A stretch of DNA of 64,000 bases from DATMGU01 sp035555315 (GTDB lineage: Bacteria > Pseudomonadota > Alphaproteobacteria > ATCC43930 > CGMCC-115725), in the NCBI GenBank assembly GCA_035555315.1, contig DATMGU010000041.1, positions 1-64,000 on the forward strand. The letters run 5' to 3'. Positions 42,142 through 52,310 of the stretch are shown one piece after another (position 1 is the first letter of the stretch; the number at the start of each line of letters is the position of its first letter). Both the position numbers and the translations under genes were made by a program. The notes under the pieces were generated by a model, which did no database searches, was not told the origin of the DNA, and saw nothing but the letters and a program-made list of their open reading frames with translations.

Positions 42142-42798
42142 TTGGCCGATATTTTCCGTGAGATAGACGAGGATCTTCGCCGCGACCGGCTGGGCAAGCT
42201 TTGGTCCAAATACGGCAAATATCTGGCGGCTCTCGTTGTCTTGATCATCGTCGCAACCGCCGCGGTGGTGGCTTGGCGTGGCTGGCAGCAGCGGCAGGCG
42301 GCGGCGGCCGGCGTTCGCTACGCGGCGGCGGCGACCCTGTTGCGCGACGGCGCCGCCAATCCGGCGATCCAGGCGTTCGAGGCGATGGGCGCCGATGGCG
42401 GCGGCTATGGCCTTCTGGCGCGGCTGGAGGCGGCGGAACTCAAGGCCAAGCACGGCGACAAGGCCGGCGGGGTGGCGGGTTTGCAGGCGATCGCCGCCGA
42501 TACAAGGCTCGATCAGACATACCGCGACCTGGCGCTGATACTGGCCGAGCTTTACAGCCTGGATACCGAACAATCGGGCACGGTAATCGCCCGGATCGCG
42601 CCGCTGATCGCCCCGGACAATCCGTGGCGCTTCATGGCGCTGGAAATCACCGCCCTGGCGCAACTGAAAGACGGCAATCAAGCCGAGGCGCTGAAGACCT
42701 ATACCCAACTGGCCGATGATTTGGCCGCGCCGCAATCTTTGCGGGCCCGCGCCGCGGAGATGGTGGCATCGCTCAACAAGGGAAAGCCCGCCTCGTGA
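42142..42798 (+). CDS. YfgM-like tetratricopeptide membrane protein
   Basis: The product is 218 aa from a TTG start. DIFREIDEDLRRDRLGKLWS precedes a membrane helix (about 27-47); the remainder is alpha-helical TPR_21 repeats facing the periplasm. YfgM is an ancillary SecYEG/PpiD-associated chaperone factor in E. coli. It overlaps bamB by 4 bp, the same pairing as yfgM-bamB in other proteobacteria. Confidence 0.85.
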   Translation: MADIFREIDEDLRRDRLGKLWSKYGKYLAALVVLIIVATAAVVAWRGWQQRQAAAAGVRYAAAATLLRDGAANPAIQAFEAMGADGGGYGLLARLEAAELKAKHGDKAGGVAGLQAIAADTRLDQTYRDLALILAELYSLDTEQSGTVIARIAPLIAPDNPWRFMALEITALAQLKDGNQAEALKTYTQLADDLAAPQSLRARAAEMVASLNKGKPAS

Positions 42799-44129
42799 TC
42801 GCCTCCTCCTTGCGCCGTGCATTGTTGCCGATGTTGATCGCCCCTTGCTTGCTGCTGGCCGGCTGCGAGGATCTTGGCCTTGATTCGCCCAAACCAAAGC
42901 TGCCGGGGACACGCATCTCGGTGCTGACCCTGGAAAAGGCGCTGGAGCCCGATCCCGAGATCGCCGCCTTGGAGGTCCGCCTGCCCAAGCCGGTGACGAA
43001 CCCGGATTGGCCGCAGACCGGTGGCTTTCCCAACCACGCGATGCAGCATCTGGGGTTGCACGATCAATTGAGCGAGGCTTGGTCGACCAATGTCGGCGAA
43101 GGGGCGACGCGCTACACGCGCATCACCAGCACGCCGATCGTGGTCAACAACCGCGTCTACGCGATGGATGGCGGGAGCCTGGTCACAGCACTCGATGCGA
43201 CGACCGGCAAGGAGATTTGGCAATTCGACGTCAGGCCCAAGGACGATGGAAGCCGTGCCTTCGGCGGTGGCGTCGCTTTCGCCGATGGCGTGCTGTATGT
43301 GACCACCGGCTTCGCGCAGATCGTGGCGTTGGACGCGACGGCGGGTAAGGAGCTGTGGCGCACCGCGCTGCCGTCGCCGATGCGCGACGCGCCGACGGTG
43401 TCGGACGGCCGGGTGTTCGCCGTCACCATCGAAAACGAGCTTTACGCGCTCGCCGCCAGCGACGGTCATAAGCTGTGGTCGAATTCCGGCATACCCGAGA
43501 CCGCCGACCTGTTGGGCGGCGCCAGCCCCGTGGTCGAGGGCGAAGTGGTGGTGGTGCCTTACTCGTCGGGTGAATTGGTCGCCCTGCGGGTCGAAAATGG
43601 CCGGGTGATCTGGACCGACAATTTGGCGGCGACCCGCCGGTTCGATGCGATCTCGACCCTGGCGGACATTCGCGGGCAGCCGGTCATCGATCGCGGTCGC
43701 GTCTTCGCGATCGGCCATAGCGGACGGCTGGTGTCGATCGACCTGCGCACCGGCGAACGGGTGTGGGAACAGGAGATCAGCGGCGAGGCGATGCCTTGGG
43801 TCGCCGGCGACTTCATCTATGTGCTGTCGAGCGAGGGCGATGTCCTCTGTCTGACCCGTGCCGATGGCCGCGTGCGCTGGGTCACCACGCTCGACCGCTA
43901 CGAGAACCCCGAGAAGAAACGCCGGCCGATCCTGTGGTCGGGCCCGGTGCTGGCCGGCGATCGGCTGGTGCTGGTTTCGTCGAACGGGCTGGCGATGTCG
44001 CTGTCGCCCTATACCGGCAAGGCGCTGGGCCAGATCGAGTTGCCCGCCGGGACGTCGATCAGCCCCATCGTCGCCGCGGATACCCTCTATGTGATGACGG
44101 ATGATGCCGATCTGATCGCGATGCGCTAG
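42795..44129 (+). CDS. bamB: Outer-membrane assembly lipoprotein BamB
   Basis: The product is 444 aa from a GTG overlapping the previous stop. The lipobox LLAGC places the lipidated Cys at residue 24. Repeated beta-propeller blades of the PQQ type follow (ALDATTGKEIWQFDV, ALDATAGKELWR, SIDLRTGERVWEQ). BamB is the scaffold lipoprotein of the BAM complex that inserts outer-membrane barrels. The gene order yfgM-bamB-der is widely conserved. Confidence 0.92.
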   Translation: MIASSLRRALLPMLIAPCLLLAGCEDLGLDSPKPKLPGTRISVLTLEKALEPDPEIAALEVRLPKPVTNPDWPQTGGFPNHAMQHLGLHDQLSEAWSTNVGEGATRYTRITSTPIVVNNRVYAMDGGSLVTALDATTGKEIWQFDVRPKDDGSRAFGGGVAFADGVLYVTTGFAQIVALDATAGKELWRTALPSPMRDAPTVSDGRVFAVTIENELYALAASDGHKLWSNSGIPETADLLGGASPVVEGEVVVVPYSSGELVALRVENGRVIWTDNLAATRRFDAISTLADIRGQPVIDRGRVFAIGHSGRLVSIDLRTGERVWEQEISGEAMPWVAGDFIYVLSSEGDVLCLTRADGRVRWVTTLDRYENPEKKRRPILWSGPVLAGDRLVLVSSNGLAMSLSPYTGKALGQIELPAGTSISPIVAADTLYVMTDDADLIAMR

Positions 44130-44226
44130 GGTCGTCGGCCGCCGTTTCGGCAGAATCGGGTTTGCAAGCCCGAGGGGCTCGTGCCCTGGCCGAACAGCCG
44201 CCACCGCCTATCGGATTAGACACGTC

Positions 44227-45603
44227 ATGAGTTTCACCGTCGCGATCATCGGGCGACCGAATGTCGGCAAATCCACCCTGTTCAACAGGTTGGTGAGGCA
44301 ACGCCTGGCACTGGTCGACGACATGCCGGGTGTCACGAGAGACCGTCGCGAGGGAACGGCCCTGTTGGGCGATCTGGAATTCCGGGTGATCGATACCGCG
44401 GGGCTCGAGGACGTCACGGATAACAGTCTGGCGGGGCGGATGCGCAGCCAGACCGAACGGGCGATCGCGGATGCCGACGTCTCGCTGATGGTGATCGACG
44501 CGCGCACAGGTGTGACGCCGATCGACCATCATTTCGCCGAACTGCTGCGGCGCGGCGCCAAACCCGTCATCCTGGTCGCCAATAAGAGCGAGGGGCGCGT
44601 TGGCTTGGCCGGCGCCTACGAGGCTTTCGAGCTGGGTCTCGGCGATCCGGTCGCCCTGTCGGCCGAACACGGCGAAGGGCTGGGCGATCTGTTCGATGCC
44701 TTGCTGCCCTTCGTACCGGCGATGCCGGAGCCAGTGCCGGTCGACGAGGTGGCCGCTGCGCTCGACGCGGAGACGGAGGCCGACGACAAGCCGCTGCAAT
44801 TGGCGATCGTCGGCCGGCCGAACGTCGGCAAATCGACCCTGGCCAACAGCTTGCTGGGCGAAGATCGGCTGCTGACCGGTCCGGAGGCCGGCATCACCCG
44901 GGATTCGATCGCCATCGATTGGGATTGGCGCAGCCGTCCGGTGCGGCTGATCGATACCGCGGGCTTGCGCCGCAAGAATCGCATCGAGGAAAAGCTGGAA
45001 AAGCTGTCGGTCTCCGACACGCTGCGGGCGATCCGCTTCGCCGAGGTCGTGGTGCTGGTGCTCGATGCCACCTTGATGCTGGAGAAGCAGGATCTGACGA
45101 TCGCCCGGCTGGTCGAGGATGAGGGCAGGGCGCTGGTGCTGGCGCTGAGCAAATGGGATCTCATCGAGGACAAGCCCGCCGCCCTGCAGCAGTTGAAGGA
45201 TCGGCTGCAGATCTCCCTGCCGCAATTGCTGGGGATCACCTTCGTCCCGGTCTCCGGCGTCACCGGGGCCGGTCTCGACAAGCTGATGGAGGCGGTGTTC
45301 GCCACCCATGCGGTCTGGAACCGCCGGGTCGGCACGCCCAAGCTCAATCGCTGGCTGGCCGAGATCCAGGAGCGCCACCCGCCGCCGATCGTCAACGGCC
45401 GCCGGCTGCGCCTGCGCTATATGACCCAGGCGAATATCCGGCCGCCGACCTTCGCGTTGTTTTCCTCGAAGCCGGGCGATCTACCGGATGCCTATCGGCG
45501 CTACCTGGTCAACCTGCTCCGGTCGGATTTCGATCTGCCCGGCGTGCCGATCCGCGTCATGCTGCGCAAAGGCGACAATCCCTACGCCGATAAGAAGGGT
45601 TAG
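44227..45603 (+). CDS. der: Ribosome biogenesis GTPase Der (EngA)
   Basis: The product is 458 aa. It has two tandem GTPase domains, each with GRPNVGKST (residues 9-17 and about 197-205), DTAGL switch motifs, and NKSE / SKWD base-recognition motifs, then a C-terminal KH-like domain (PPPIVNGRRLRLRYMTQANI). Der is essential for 50S subunit assembly. It follows bamB by 97 bp. Confidence 0.96.
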   Translation: MSFTVAIIGRPNVGKSTLFNRLVRQRLALVDDMPGVTRDRREGTALLGDLEFRVIDTAGLEDVTDNSLAGRMRSQTERAIADADVSLMVIDARTGVTPIDHHFAELLRRGAKPVILVANKSEGRVGLAGAYEAFELGLGDPVALSAEHGEGLGDLFDALLPFVPAMPEPVPVDEVAAALDAETEADDKPLQLAIVGRPNVGKSTLANSLLGEDRLLTGPEAGITRDSIAIDWDWRSRPVRLIDTAGLRRKNRIEEKLEKLSVSDTLRAIRFAEVVVLVLDATLMLEKQDLTIARLVEDEGRALVLALSKWDLIEDKPAALQQLKDRLQISLPQLLGITFVPVSGVTGAGLDKLMEAVFATHAVWNRRVGTPKLNRWLAEIQERHPPPIVNGRRLRLRYMTQANIRPPTFALFSSKPGDLPDAYRRYLVNLLRSDFDLPGVPIRVMLRKGDNPYADKKG

Positions 45604-45624
45604 CGCGGGACCGACGCGGGGCGA

Positions 45625-46311
45625 TCAGAGCACGAGTTCCAGAAACCGCTCGGCCACCGCGTCCGGGCTGGGCAGGGAGCTCTCGACCAGATTGGGGAAC
45701 GCCTCGCGGCGCAGTTTGGTCGGCATGGCGCCGGGGTCGATCACCGAGACCTTGATCGCCGTGCGGTTGAGTTCCGCCTGCCAGGTCTTGGCGAGCATCT
45801 CCAGCCCGGCCTTGGCGACCGCGTAGGCACCCCAATAGGCGGTCGGTACATGCCCCTGCTCGGCGGTGACGAAGATCGCCCGGCCGGCGGGGGCCTGACG
45901 CAGCAGCGGATCCATGGCGCGGATCAGGCGCCAATTTGCGGTGAGGTCGAGGTCGATGACCTGGGACCAGGTCTTCGGCTGGATATGCCCGACCGGCGAG
46001 AGGGCGCCGAGCATCGCGGCGTTGCCGATCAGGATGTCGAGCCGGCCGAAGCGCTCATACAGGGCGGCCCCCAACTGGTCGATCTTGTCGAAGTCGGTGA
46101 GGTCGAACGGCACCAGGGTCGCTTGACCGCCCGCCGCGCGCACCGCGTCGTCGACTTCCTCGAGCCCGCCGACGGTGCGGGCCACCAGGACCAGATGGGC
46201 GCCTGCGCGGGCGAACCGCCGGGCGATCGCGGCACCCAGGCCACGGGAGGCGCCGGTGACGAGGGCGATCCGGCCGTCGAGCGGGCGAGGGTTGGACGAT
46301 GCATCGCTCAA
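45625..46311 (-). CDS. SDR-family NAD(P)-dependent oxidoreductase
   Basis: The product is 228 aa. LVTGASRGLGAAIARRFARA is the cofactor loop, NAAML the NAG-type motif, and YAVAK the catalytic Tyr/Lys. The start overlaps the end of purF by 4 bp, so it is co-translated with it; this SDR-purF neighbourhood recurs in alphaproteobacteria. The substrate is unknown and no link to purine synthesis is evident from the sequence. Confidence 0.88.
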   Translation of the reverse strand: MSDASSNPRPLDGRIALVTGASRGLGAAIARRFARAGAHLVLVARTVGGLEEVDDAVRAAGGQATLVPFDLTDFDKIDQLGAALYERFGRLDILIGNAAMLGALSPVGHIQPKTWSQVIDLDLTANWRLIRAMDPLLRQAPAGRAIFVTAEQGHVPTAYWGAYAVAKAGLEMLAKTWQAELNRTAIKVSVIDPGAMPTKLRREAFPNLVESSLPSPDAVAERFLELVL

Positions 46312-47783
46312 GCGTCGACACCCAGGGCGGTTTCAGGGATGAAGGAGGGATCGACCGATGCCTTGCCCTGCTCGAAATCGCTGAGTGGGATGGGGTAATC
46401 GCCGGTGAAGCACGCGTCGCAGAATTGCGGGTTCGCCGCGTCGCGTCCGGGTTCGCCGACCGCGCGATACAACCCGTCCAGCGAAATGAAGGATAGGCTA
46501 TCGGCGCCGATGAACTTCGCCATGCCCTCCACATCGAACCGTGCCGCCAGCAGCTTTTCCCGCTCCGGCGTCGCGATGCCGTAGAAGCAGGCGTTCTGGG
46601 TGGGGGGGCTGGAGATGCGCATATGCACCTCCTTGGCGCCGGCGCTACGCACCATCTCGACGATCTTGGTCGAGGTGGTGCCCCGGACGATCGAATCATC
46701 GACCAGGATGACCCGTTTACCCTGCAGGAAGTGCCGGTTGGCGTTGTGCTTCAGCTTGACGCCCAGATGGCGGATCTGATCGGTCGGCTCGATGAAGGTA
46801 CGGCCGACATAATGGTTGCGGATGATCCCGAGCTCGAACGGCAAGCCGCTTTCGGCGGCGTAGCCCAGAGCCGCGGGCACGCCGGAATCCGGTACGGGAA
46901 TGATGGTGTCCGCTTCGACCGGATATTCCCGCGCCAGCTCCATGCCGATGCGCTTGCGCACTTCGTAGACGCTGCTGCCTTCGACCATGCTGTCGGGCCG
47001 TGCGAAATAGATGTACTCGAACACGCAGAAGCGGCGTGGCCTCGTGCCGAACGGCCGTCGGCTGTGGACGCCCTCGCGGTCGATGGTGACGAGTTCGCCC
47101 GGTTCGATATCGCGCACGAAATCCGCGCCGATGATATCGAGCGCGCAGGTTTCCGAGGCGAGGATCCAGGCATCGCCCAATTTCCCCAGGACCAGCGGCC
47201 GCACGCCCAACGGGTCGCGCACGCCGATGATGCCGTGCTCGGACATGGCCACCAGCGAATAGGCCCCCTCGACCTGACGCAACGCATCGACCATGCGCTC
47301 CTCGACCGAGCGGCGCAGGCTGGTCGCGATCAGGTGGTTGATGACTTCGGTATCGCTGCTCGACTGGAACAGGCTGCCGCGGCGCACCAGCATGCTGCGC
47401 AACTGAAAGGAATTGGTGAGGTTGCCGTTATGGCAGATCGCGAAGCCGCCGAATTCGAAATCGCCGGACAGCGGCTGGATGTTGCGGATCGCGACCTCGC
47501 CGGTCGTGGCGTAGCGGTTGTGACCGATCGACGACCGTCCGGGCAACCGGGCGATGACCTCCTTGGAGCTGAAATTCTCGCCGACCGTACCGAGGCCCCG
47601 ATGCGCGTGGAAGATCTTGCCGTCGAATGAGACGATGCCGGCGGCCTCCTGGCCGCGGTGCTGCAGCGCGTGCAGCCCGAGCGCCACCAGCGCCGCCGAT
47701 TCGACATGGCCGAAGACGCCGAAGACGCCGCATTCTTCCTTGAAGTGGTCGTCGTCTTCAAAGGGATTGGTGGTTGGCATCAT
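46308..47783 (-). CDS. purF: Amidophosphoribosyltransferase
   Basis: The product is 491 aa from the ATG pair at 47783/47780; a longer frame to 48113 is antisense-type shadow inside cvpA. The nucleophile Cys18 in KEECGVFGV follows a short propeptide that is normally removed. HRGQEAAGI and GHNRYATTG belong to the glutaminase domain, and VILVDDSIVRGTTS is the PRPP loop. It catalyses the first committed step of purine synthesis, PRPP plus glutamine to phosphoribosylamine. It lies 14 bp after cvpA, the usual pairing. Confidence 0.96.
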   Translation of the reverse strand: MMPTTNPFEDDDHFKEECGVFGVFGHVESAALVALGLHALQHRGQEAAGIVSFDGKIFHAHRGLGTVGENFSSKEVIARLPGRSSIGHNRYATTGEVAIRNIQPLSGDFEFGGFAICHNGNLTNSFQLRSMLVRRGSLFQSSSDTEVINHLIATSLRRSVEERMVDALRQVEGAYSLVAMSEHGIIGVRDPLGVRPLVLGKLGDAWILASETCALDIIGADFVRDIEPGELVTIDREGVHSRRPFGTRPRRFCVFEYIYFARPDSMVEGSSVYEVRKRIGMELAREYPVEADTIIPVPDSGVPAALGYAAESGLPFELGIIRNHYVGRTFIEPTDQIRHLGVKLKHNANRHFLQGKRVILVDDSIVRGTTSTKIVEMVRSAGAKEVHMRISSPPTQNACFYGIATPEREKLLAARFDVEGMAKFIGADSLSFISLDGLYRAVGEPGRDAANPQFCDACFTGDYPIPLSDFEQGKASVDPSFIPETALGVDA

Positions 47784-47797
47784 GATGCTTGCCTCGA

Positions 47798-48454
47798 CTA
47801 TTGGACGCTTTGAAACGCCCGATCCAGTGCTTTGCGGTCCTCGGGCTTGTAGGCACCAGGCGGCGGCGGGTCCGCCGGCCTGGGCTGCGGCGTCGAGAGT
47901 GTTTCGATCGCGCGTTTGACGTTCTGCGCCGATGTCGCCCGCTCCCGCGCGGCGGCGGCGGCCGAGGCCGCTTCGTCGCGTTGTTGCTGGGGAATGAAGG
48001 CTTTCAGCTGGTCGGCCCCCGCGGCCAGCAACGGCAGGCTGCGCGCTTCGGTCATCCATTGCGGGCGATCTTGCGGTGTCAGGAAATAGGTGGCTGCCAG
48101 ATAGCCGAGGCAAACCAGCACGACCCCGCGGGCGACGCCGAACAGCAGGCCGAGGCCGCGATCCAGCGCGCTCAGACCGGAATTGCGGACCTGGGTTGCA
48201 ACCGTCGCGGTCGCGATCGACAGCACGATCAGGCTGATGACGAACAAGCCGATGCCGGTCACCAGCGGTGCGAAGATCGGCGAGGGGACGATCCGCTGCA
48301 CATAGGGCAGCACCGGATAGTACCCATAGATCGTCGCGATCGCGGCGCCGGCCCAGGCGGCGATCGACAACGCCTCGCGGACAAAGCCGCGCACGAAGGC
48401 GAACAGGCCGGAAATCGCGATGATCGCGACGACGACGATATCGAGAGTATTCAT
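47798..48454 (-). CDS. cvpA: CvpA-family membrane protein
   Basis: The product is 218 aa with four N-terminal helices (about residues 1-125), including DIVVVAIIAISGLFAFVRGF and FVREALSIAAWAGA, then a soluble Ala/Arg-rich tail. CvpA was named for colicin V production; its molecular role is unclear but it affects envelope stress. It is conserved upstream of purF. Confidence 0.9.
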   Translation of the reverse strand: MNTLDIVVVAIIAISGLFAFVRGFVREALSIAAWAGAAIATIYGYYPVLPYVQRIVPSPIFAPLVTGIGLFVISLIVLSIATATVATQVRNSGLSALDRGLGLLFGVARGVVLVCLGYLAATYFLTPQDRPQWMTEARSLPLLAAGADQLKAFIPQQQRDEAASAAAAARERATSAQNVKRAIETLSTPQPRPADPPPPGAYKPEDRKALDRAFQSVQ

Positions 48455-48464
48455 CGTTTCGCCC

Positions 48465-49898
<1,434 letters not shown>

Positions 49899-50019
49899 GG
49901 CAGTGATGCGCCCTTTAGCCCAGAAGAGGAAAAACTGCCGTCGCCTCCATGCCGATTTTCTTCAGCATGCGGCCAGGTCGTTGTGCCACGAACCCAAGAG
50001 CAATGCTAGCGGAGCGCGC

Positions 50020-50048
50020 TTGCAAAGGACGCAATGCTAGCATATTAT
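50020..50048 (+). promoter_or_regulatory. Sigma-70-type promoter of hicAB, apparently leaderless
   Basis: TTGCAA (50020-50025) and TATTAT (50043-50048) are spaced by exactly 17 nt. The first fitting ATG is at 50055, so transcription would begin at or next to the start codon. The decamer CAATGCTAGC occurs twice here (50001-50010 and 50032-50041) and may be the HicB operator overlapping the promoter. Confidence 0.6.
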
Positions 50049-50054
50049 GCTTGC

Positions 50055-50309
50055 ATGAACGGCAAGCAAATGAAAGTCCTGGCGGCCGTTTTCAAAGAGC
50101 CGACAGAGGCTAATATCGAGTGGGCAGCCATTGAATCCCTGTTGATCGCCGTCGGCTGCGAGGTCATCGAAGGCAAGGGATCACGCGTTCGCTTCGATTG
50201 TCGTGGCGTCATGGCGAGCTTTCATCGACCGCATCCGGTCAAGGAGGCGAAACGCTATCAAGTCCGGGATGCGCGGGAATTCTTGAGCAAAATAGGAGTA
50301 CGGCCATGA
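50055..50309 (+). CDS. hicA: HicA-family mRNA interferase toxin
   Basis: The product is 84 aa from the ATG at 50055; an ATG at 50034 lies upstream of the -10 box and cannot be on the transcript. ESLLIAVGCEVIEGKGSRVR, FHRPHP and KRYQVRDAREFLSKIG form the double-stranded-RNA-binding-like HicA fold with the catalytic His in the FHRPHP region. HicA cuts mRNA independently of the ribosome and is neutralised by HicB, whose gene overlaps by 4 bp. Confidence 0.88.
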   Translation: MNGKQMKVLAAVFKEPTEANIEWAAIESLLIAVGCEVIEGKGSRVRFDCRGVMASFHRPHPVKEAKRYQVRDAREFLSKIGVRP

Positions 50310-50683
50310 ACAAGTTGAGTTACGGAGGGTTTATGGCCCGTGTCGAATTCGACGCCGAAGACGGCTTGTTCGTCGGCCGTATCGCCGGAATCAATGATGT
50401 CGTGGGCTTTCATGCCGATACCGTGGCGAGCTTGATCGAGACGTTCCACGAAGCCGTCGATGATTATGTCATGACGTGCGAACGGCTTGGGAGAGAAGCT
50501 CAGAAGCCGTACTCAGGAAAGCTGATGTTTCGGGTCGCACCCGAAACTCACGCGACGGCGGCACTTGCCGCCGAGATGGCGGGCAAGAGCCTCAACCAAT
50601 GGGGTGAGGAGGCTCTGCGCCGTCAGGCCGAACAAGATTTGGCATCGATCTACCCCTCTCCGCCCGGCGGAGAGGTTGGGTGA
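50306..50683 (+). CDS. hicB: HicB-family antitoxin
   Basis: The product is 125 aa from the ATG at 50306, preceded by AGGAG. The N-terminal RNase H-like half (VEFDAEDGLFVGRIAGINDV) and the C-terminal ribbon-helix-helix half (FRVAPETHATAALAAEMAGK then SLNQWGEEAL) are typical. The last residues (SIYPSPPGGEVG) are encoded by a REP-like palindrome that also supplies the stop codon, so the C terminus has been rewritten by that element. Confidence 0.88.
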   Translation: MNKLSYGGFMARVEFDAEDGLFVGRIAGINDVVGFHADTVASLIETFHEAVDDYVMTCERLGREAQKPYSGKLMFRVAPETHATAALAAEMAGKSLNQWGEEALRRQAEQDLASIYPSPPGGEVG

Positions 50684-50689
50684 GGTACC
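50650..50689. repeat. REP-like palindromic element (copy 2), overlapping the end of hicB
   Basis: CCTCTCCGCC-C-GGCGGAGAGG (50655-50675) is a perfect 10-bp hairpin, followed by TTGGGTGAGG. The layout matches the element at 41191-41232. It may also act as a transcription stop between hicB and the convergent mlaF. Confidence 0.6.
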
Positions 50690-50698
50690 AACCGTCGA

Positions 50699-51502
50699 TT
50701 ACGCCCGCCGAACCTCCATCCGGATCGGGCCCGATGCCCGGCCGTGGATGAACTGGTCGACATAGTCGTTGCCGGAGTGATCGATCTGCGCCGTCGGGCC
50801 GGACCAGATGATCTTGCCCTGGTAGAGCATCGCGATCCGGTTGGCGATCTTGCGTGCGCTCGCCATGTCGTGGGTGATCGATAGGGTGGTGGCGCCCAGC
50901 CGCTTCACGCAATCGACGATCAACTCGTTGATGATGTCGCTCATGATCGGATCGAGACCGGTCGTCGGCTCGTCGAAGAAGATGATTTCCGGCTCGGCGA
51001 CGATGGCCCGGGCCAAGGCCACGCGCTTTTGCATGCCGCCGGACAATTCCGCCGGGTTCAGCGCGCCGACATCCTCGCTCAGGCCGACCGAGGCGAGGGC
51101 GGCGAAGGCACGCTTGCGCGCGGTGTCGCGGTCGACGTTGCGCCCCTGGATCAGACCGAACGCGACGTTTTCCCAAACCGCCAAGCTGTCGAACAGGGCA
51201 CCGCCCTGAAACAGCATGCCGAACTTGGTCATCAACTCGTCGCGGGCGCCAGCGCCGAGGCCGACGGTCTCCTCGCCGTCGATCTTGATCGATCCGGCAT
51301 CGGGGCGCACCAGTCCCAGGATGCATTTCAGCAGCACCGACTTGCCGCTGCCCGACCCCCCGATGACGACCAGGCTCTCGCCCCGTTCGATATCGAGGTC
51401 CACGCCGCGCAGCACGCGATTCGGACCGAAGGATTTGACCAGGCCGCGGATGGAGATCTTCGGCGTCGCCGTCTCGGGTTTGGGGGGCATGGACGTGGTC
51501 AT
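50699..51502 (-). CDS. mlaF: Phospholipid ABC transporter ATP-binding protein MlaF
   Basis: The product is 267 aa. Walker A GGSGSGKS (48-55), ELSGGMQKRVALARAI signature and FDEPTTGLDPIMSD follow the MlaF/Ttg2A pattern. It powers phospholipid movement between the inner and outer membranes with MlaE and MlaD. It overlaps mlaE by 4 bp. The mlaD gene is not in this window. Confidence 0.92.
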   Translation of the reverse strand: MTTSMPPKPETATPKISIRGLVKSFGPNRVLRGVDLDIERGESLVVIGGSGSGKSVLLKCILGLVRPDAGSIKIDGEETVGLGAGARDELMTKFGMLFQGGALFDSLAVWENVAFGLIQGRNVDRDTARKRAFAALASVGLSEDVGALNPAELSGGMQKRVALARAIVAEPEIIFFDEPTTGLDPIMSDIINELIVDCVKRLGATTLSITHDMASARKIANRIAMLYQGKIIWSGPTAQIDHSGNDYVDQFIHGRASGPIRMEVRRA

Positions 51503-52272
51503 GAGAACACGAGCGCGGTGATGAGGTAATCGGTCAGCAGGATCAGGACCGAGGCGCTGACCACGGCATTCGTCGTGGCCGAGCCGACGCCCTGCGCGCC
51601 GCCCCGCGAATGATAGCCGTGGTAGCAGCCCATCAGCGTCACGACGAAGCCGAACATGCCTGCCTTCACCAGGCCGGAAACCACATCCATGGTTTTCAGA
51701 TAGCTGATGGTCAGTGCCAGATAACCGGAAGGGTTGAAGCCCAGCTTGTAGGTGCTGACCAGAAAGCCGCCGAACACGCCGATCACATCGGCGATCAGCA
51801 CCAGGAGCGGCAGGGTGACCAGCCCGGCGAGCACCCTTGGCACCACCAGATACTTGAAGGGATTGGTCGAGAGCGTGCTGAGGGCGTCGATCTGGTCGGT
51901 GACGCGCATCGTGCCGATCTCGGCCGCGACCGCGGCGCCGATCCGGCCGGCCAGCATCAGACCGGCGATCACCGGCCCCAATTCGCGGGTCATCGACAGC
52001 AGCACCACGCTCGGCACCGCGCTGGAGGCGACGTAGCTCGGAAACCCGGAGAAGGTTTGCAGCGCCAGGACCATGCCGGTGAACACCGCGGTCATGCCGA
52101 CCACCGGCAGCGAGAAATATCCGACATCGACCAGCTGCCGCAGCAAGGCACGACCGTAGAAAGGTGGCCGAACGACATGCGACAGGGCCGTCCCGGTGAA
52201 CAGGCTCAACCGGCCGACGCTATCGATGAACGCGATGAAGACGCGGCCGACCGAGGCAAACAGAGGCAACAT
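51499..52272 (-). CDS. mlaE: Phospholipid ABC transporter permease MlaE
   Basis: The product is 257 aa with five to six helices and the MlaE blocks VGMTAVFTGMVLALQTFSGF, RELGPVIAGLMLAGRIGAAV and AAEIGTMRVTDQIDAL. It forms the membrane part of the Mla lipid transporter with MlaF, encoded just downstream. Confidence 0.92.
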   Translation of the reverse strand: MLPLFASVGRVFIAFIDSVGRLSLFTGTALSHVVRPPFYGRALLRQLVDVGYFSLPVVGMTAVFTGMVLALQTFSGFPSYVASSAVPSVVLLSMTRELGPVIAGLMLAGRIGAAVAAEIGTMRVTDQIDALSTLSTNPFKYLVVPRVLAGLVTLPLLVLIADVIGVFGGFLVSTYKLGFNPSGYLALTISYLKTMDVVSGLVKAGMFGFVVTLMGCYHGYHSRGGAQGVGSATTNAVVSASVLILLTDYLITALVFS

Positions 52273-52310
52273 TCAGGTGGGCGCTTTCCCGTAATTCGGC
52301 GCGTGGGCAG

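Noticed and set aside
46623..47630. A 335-codon plus-strand frame
   Set aside because: It is antisense to purF, whose motifs are complete.
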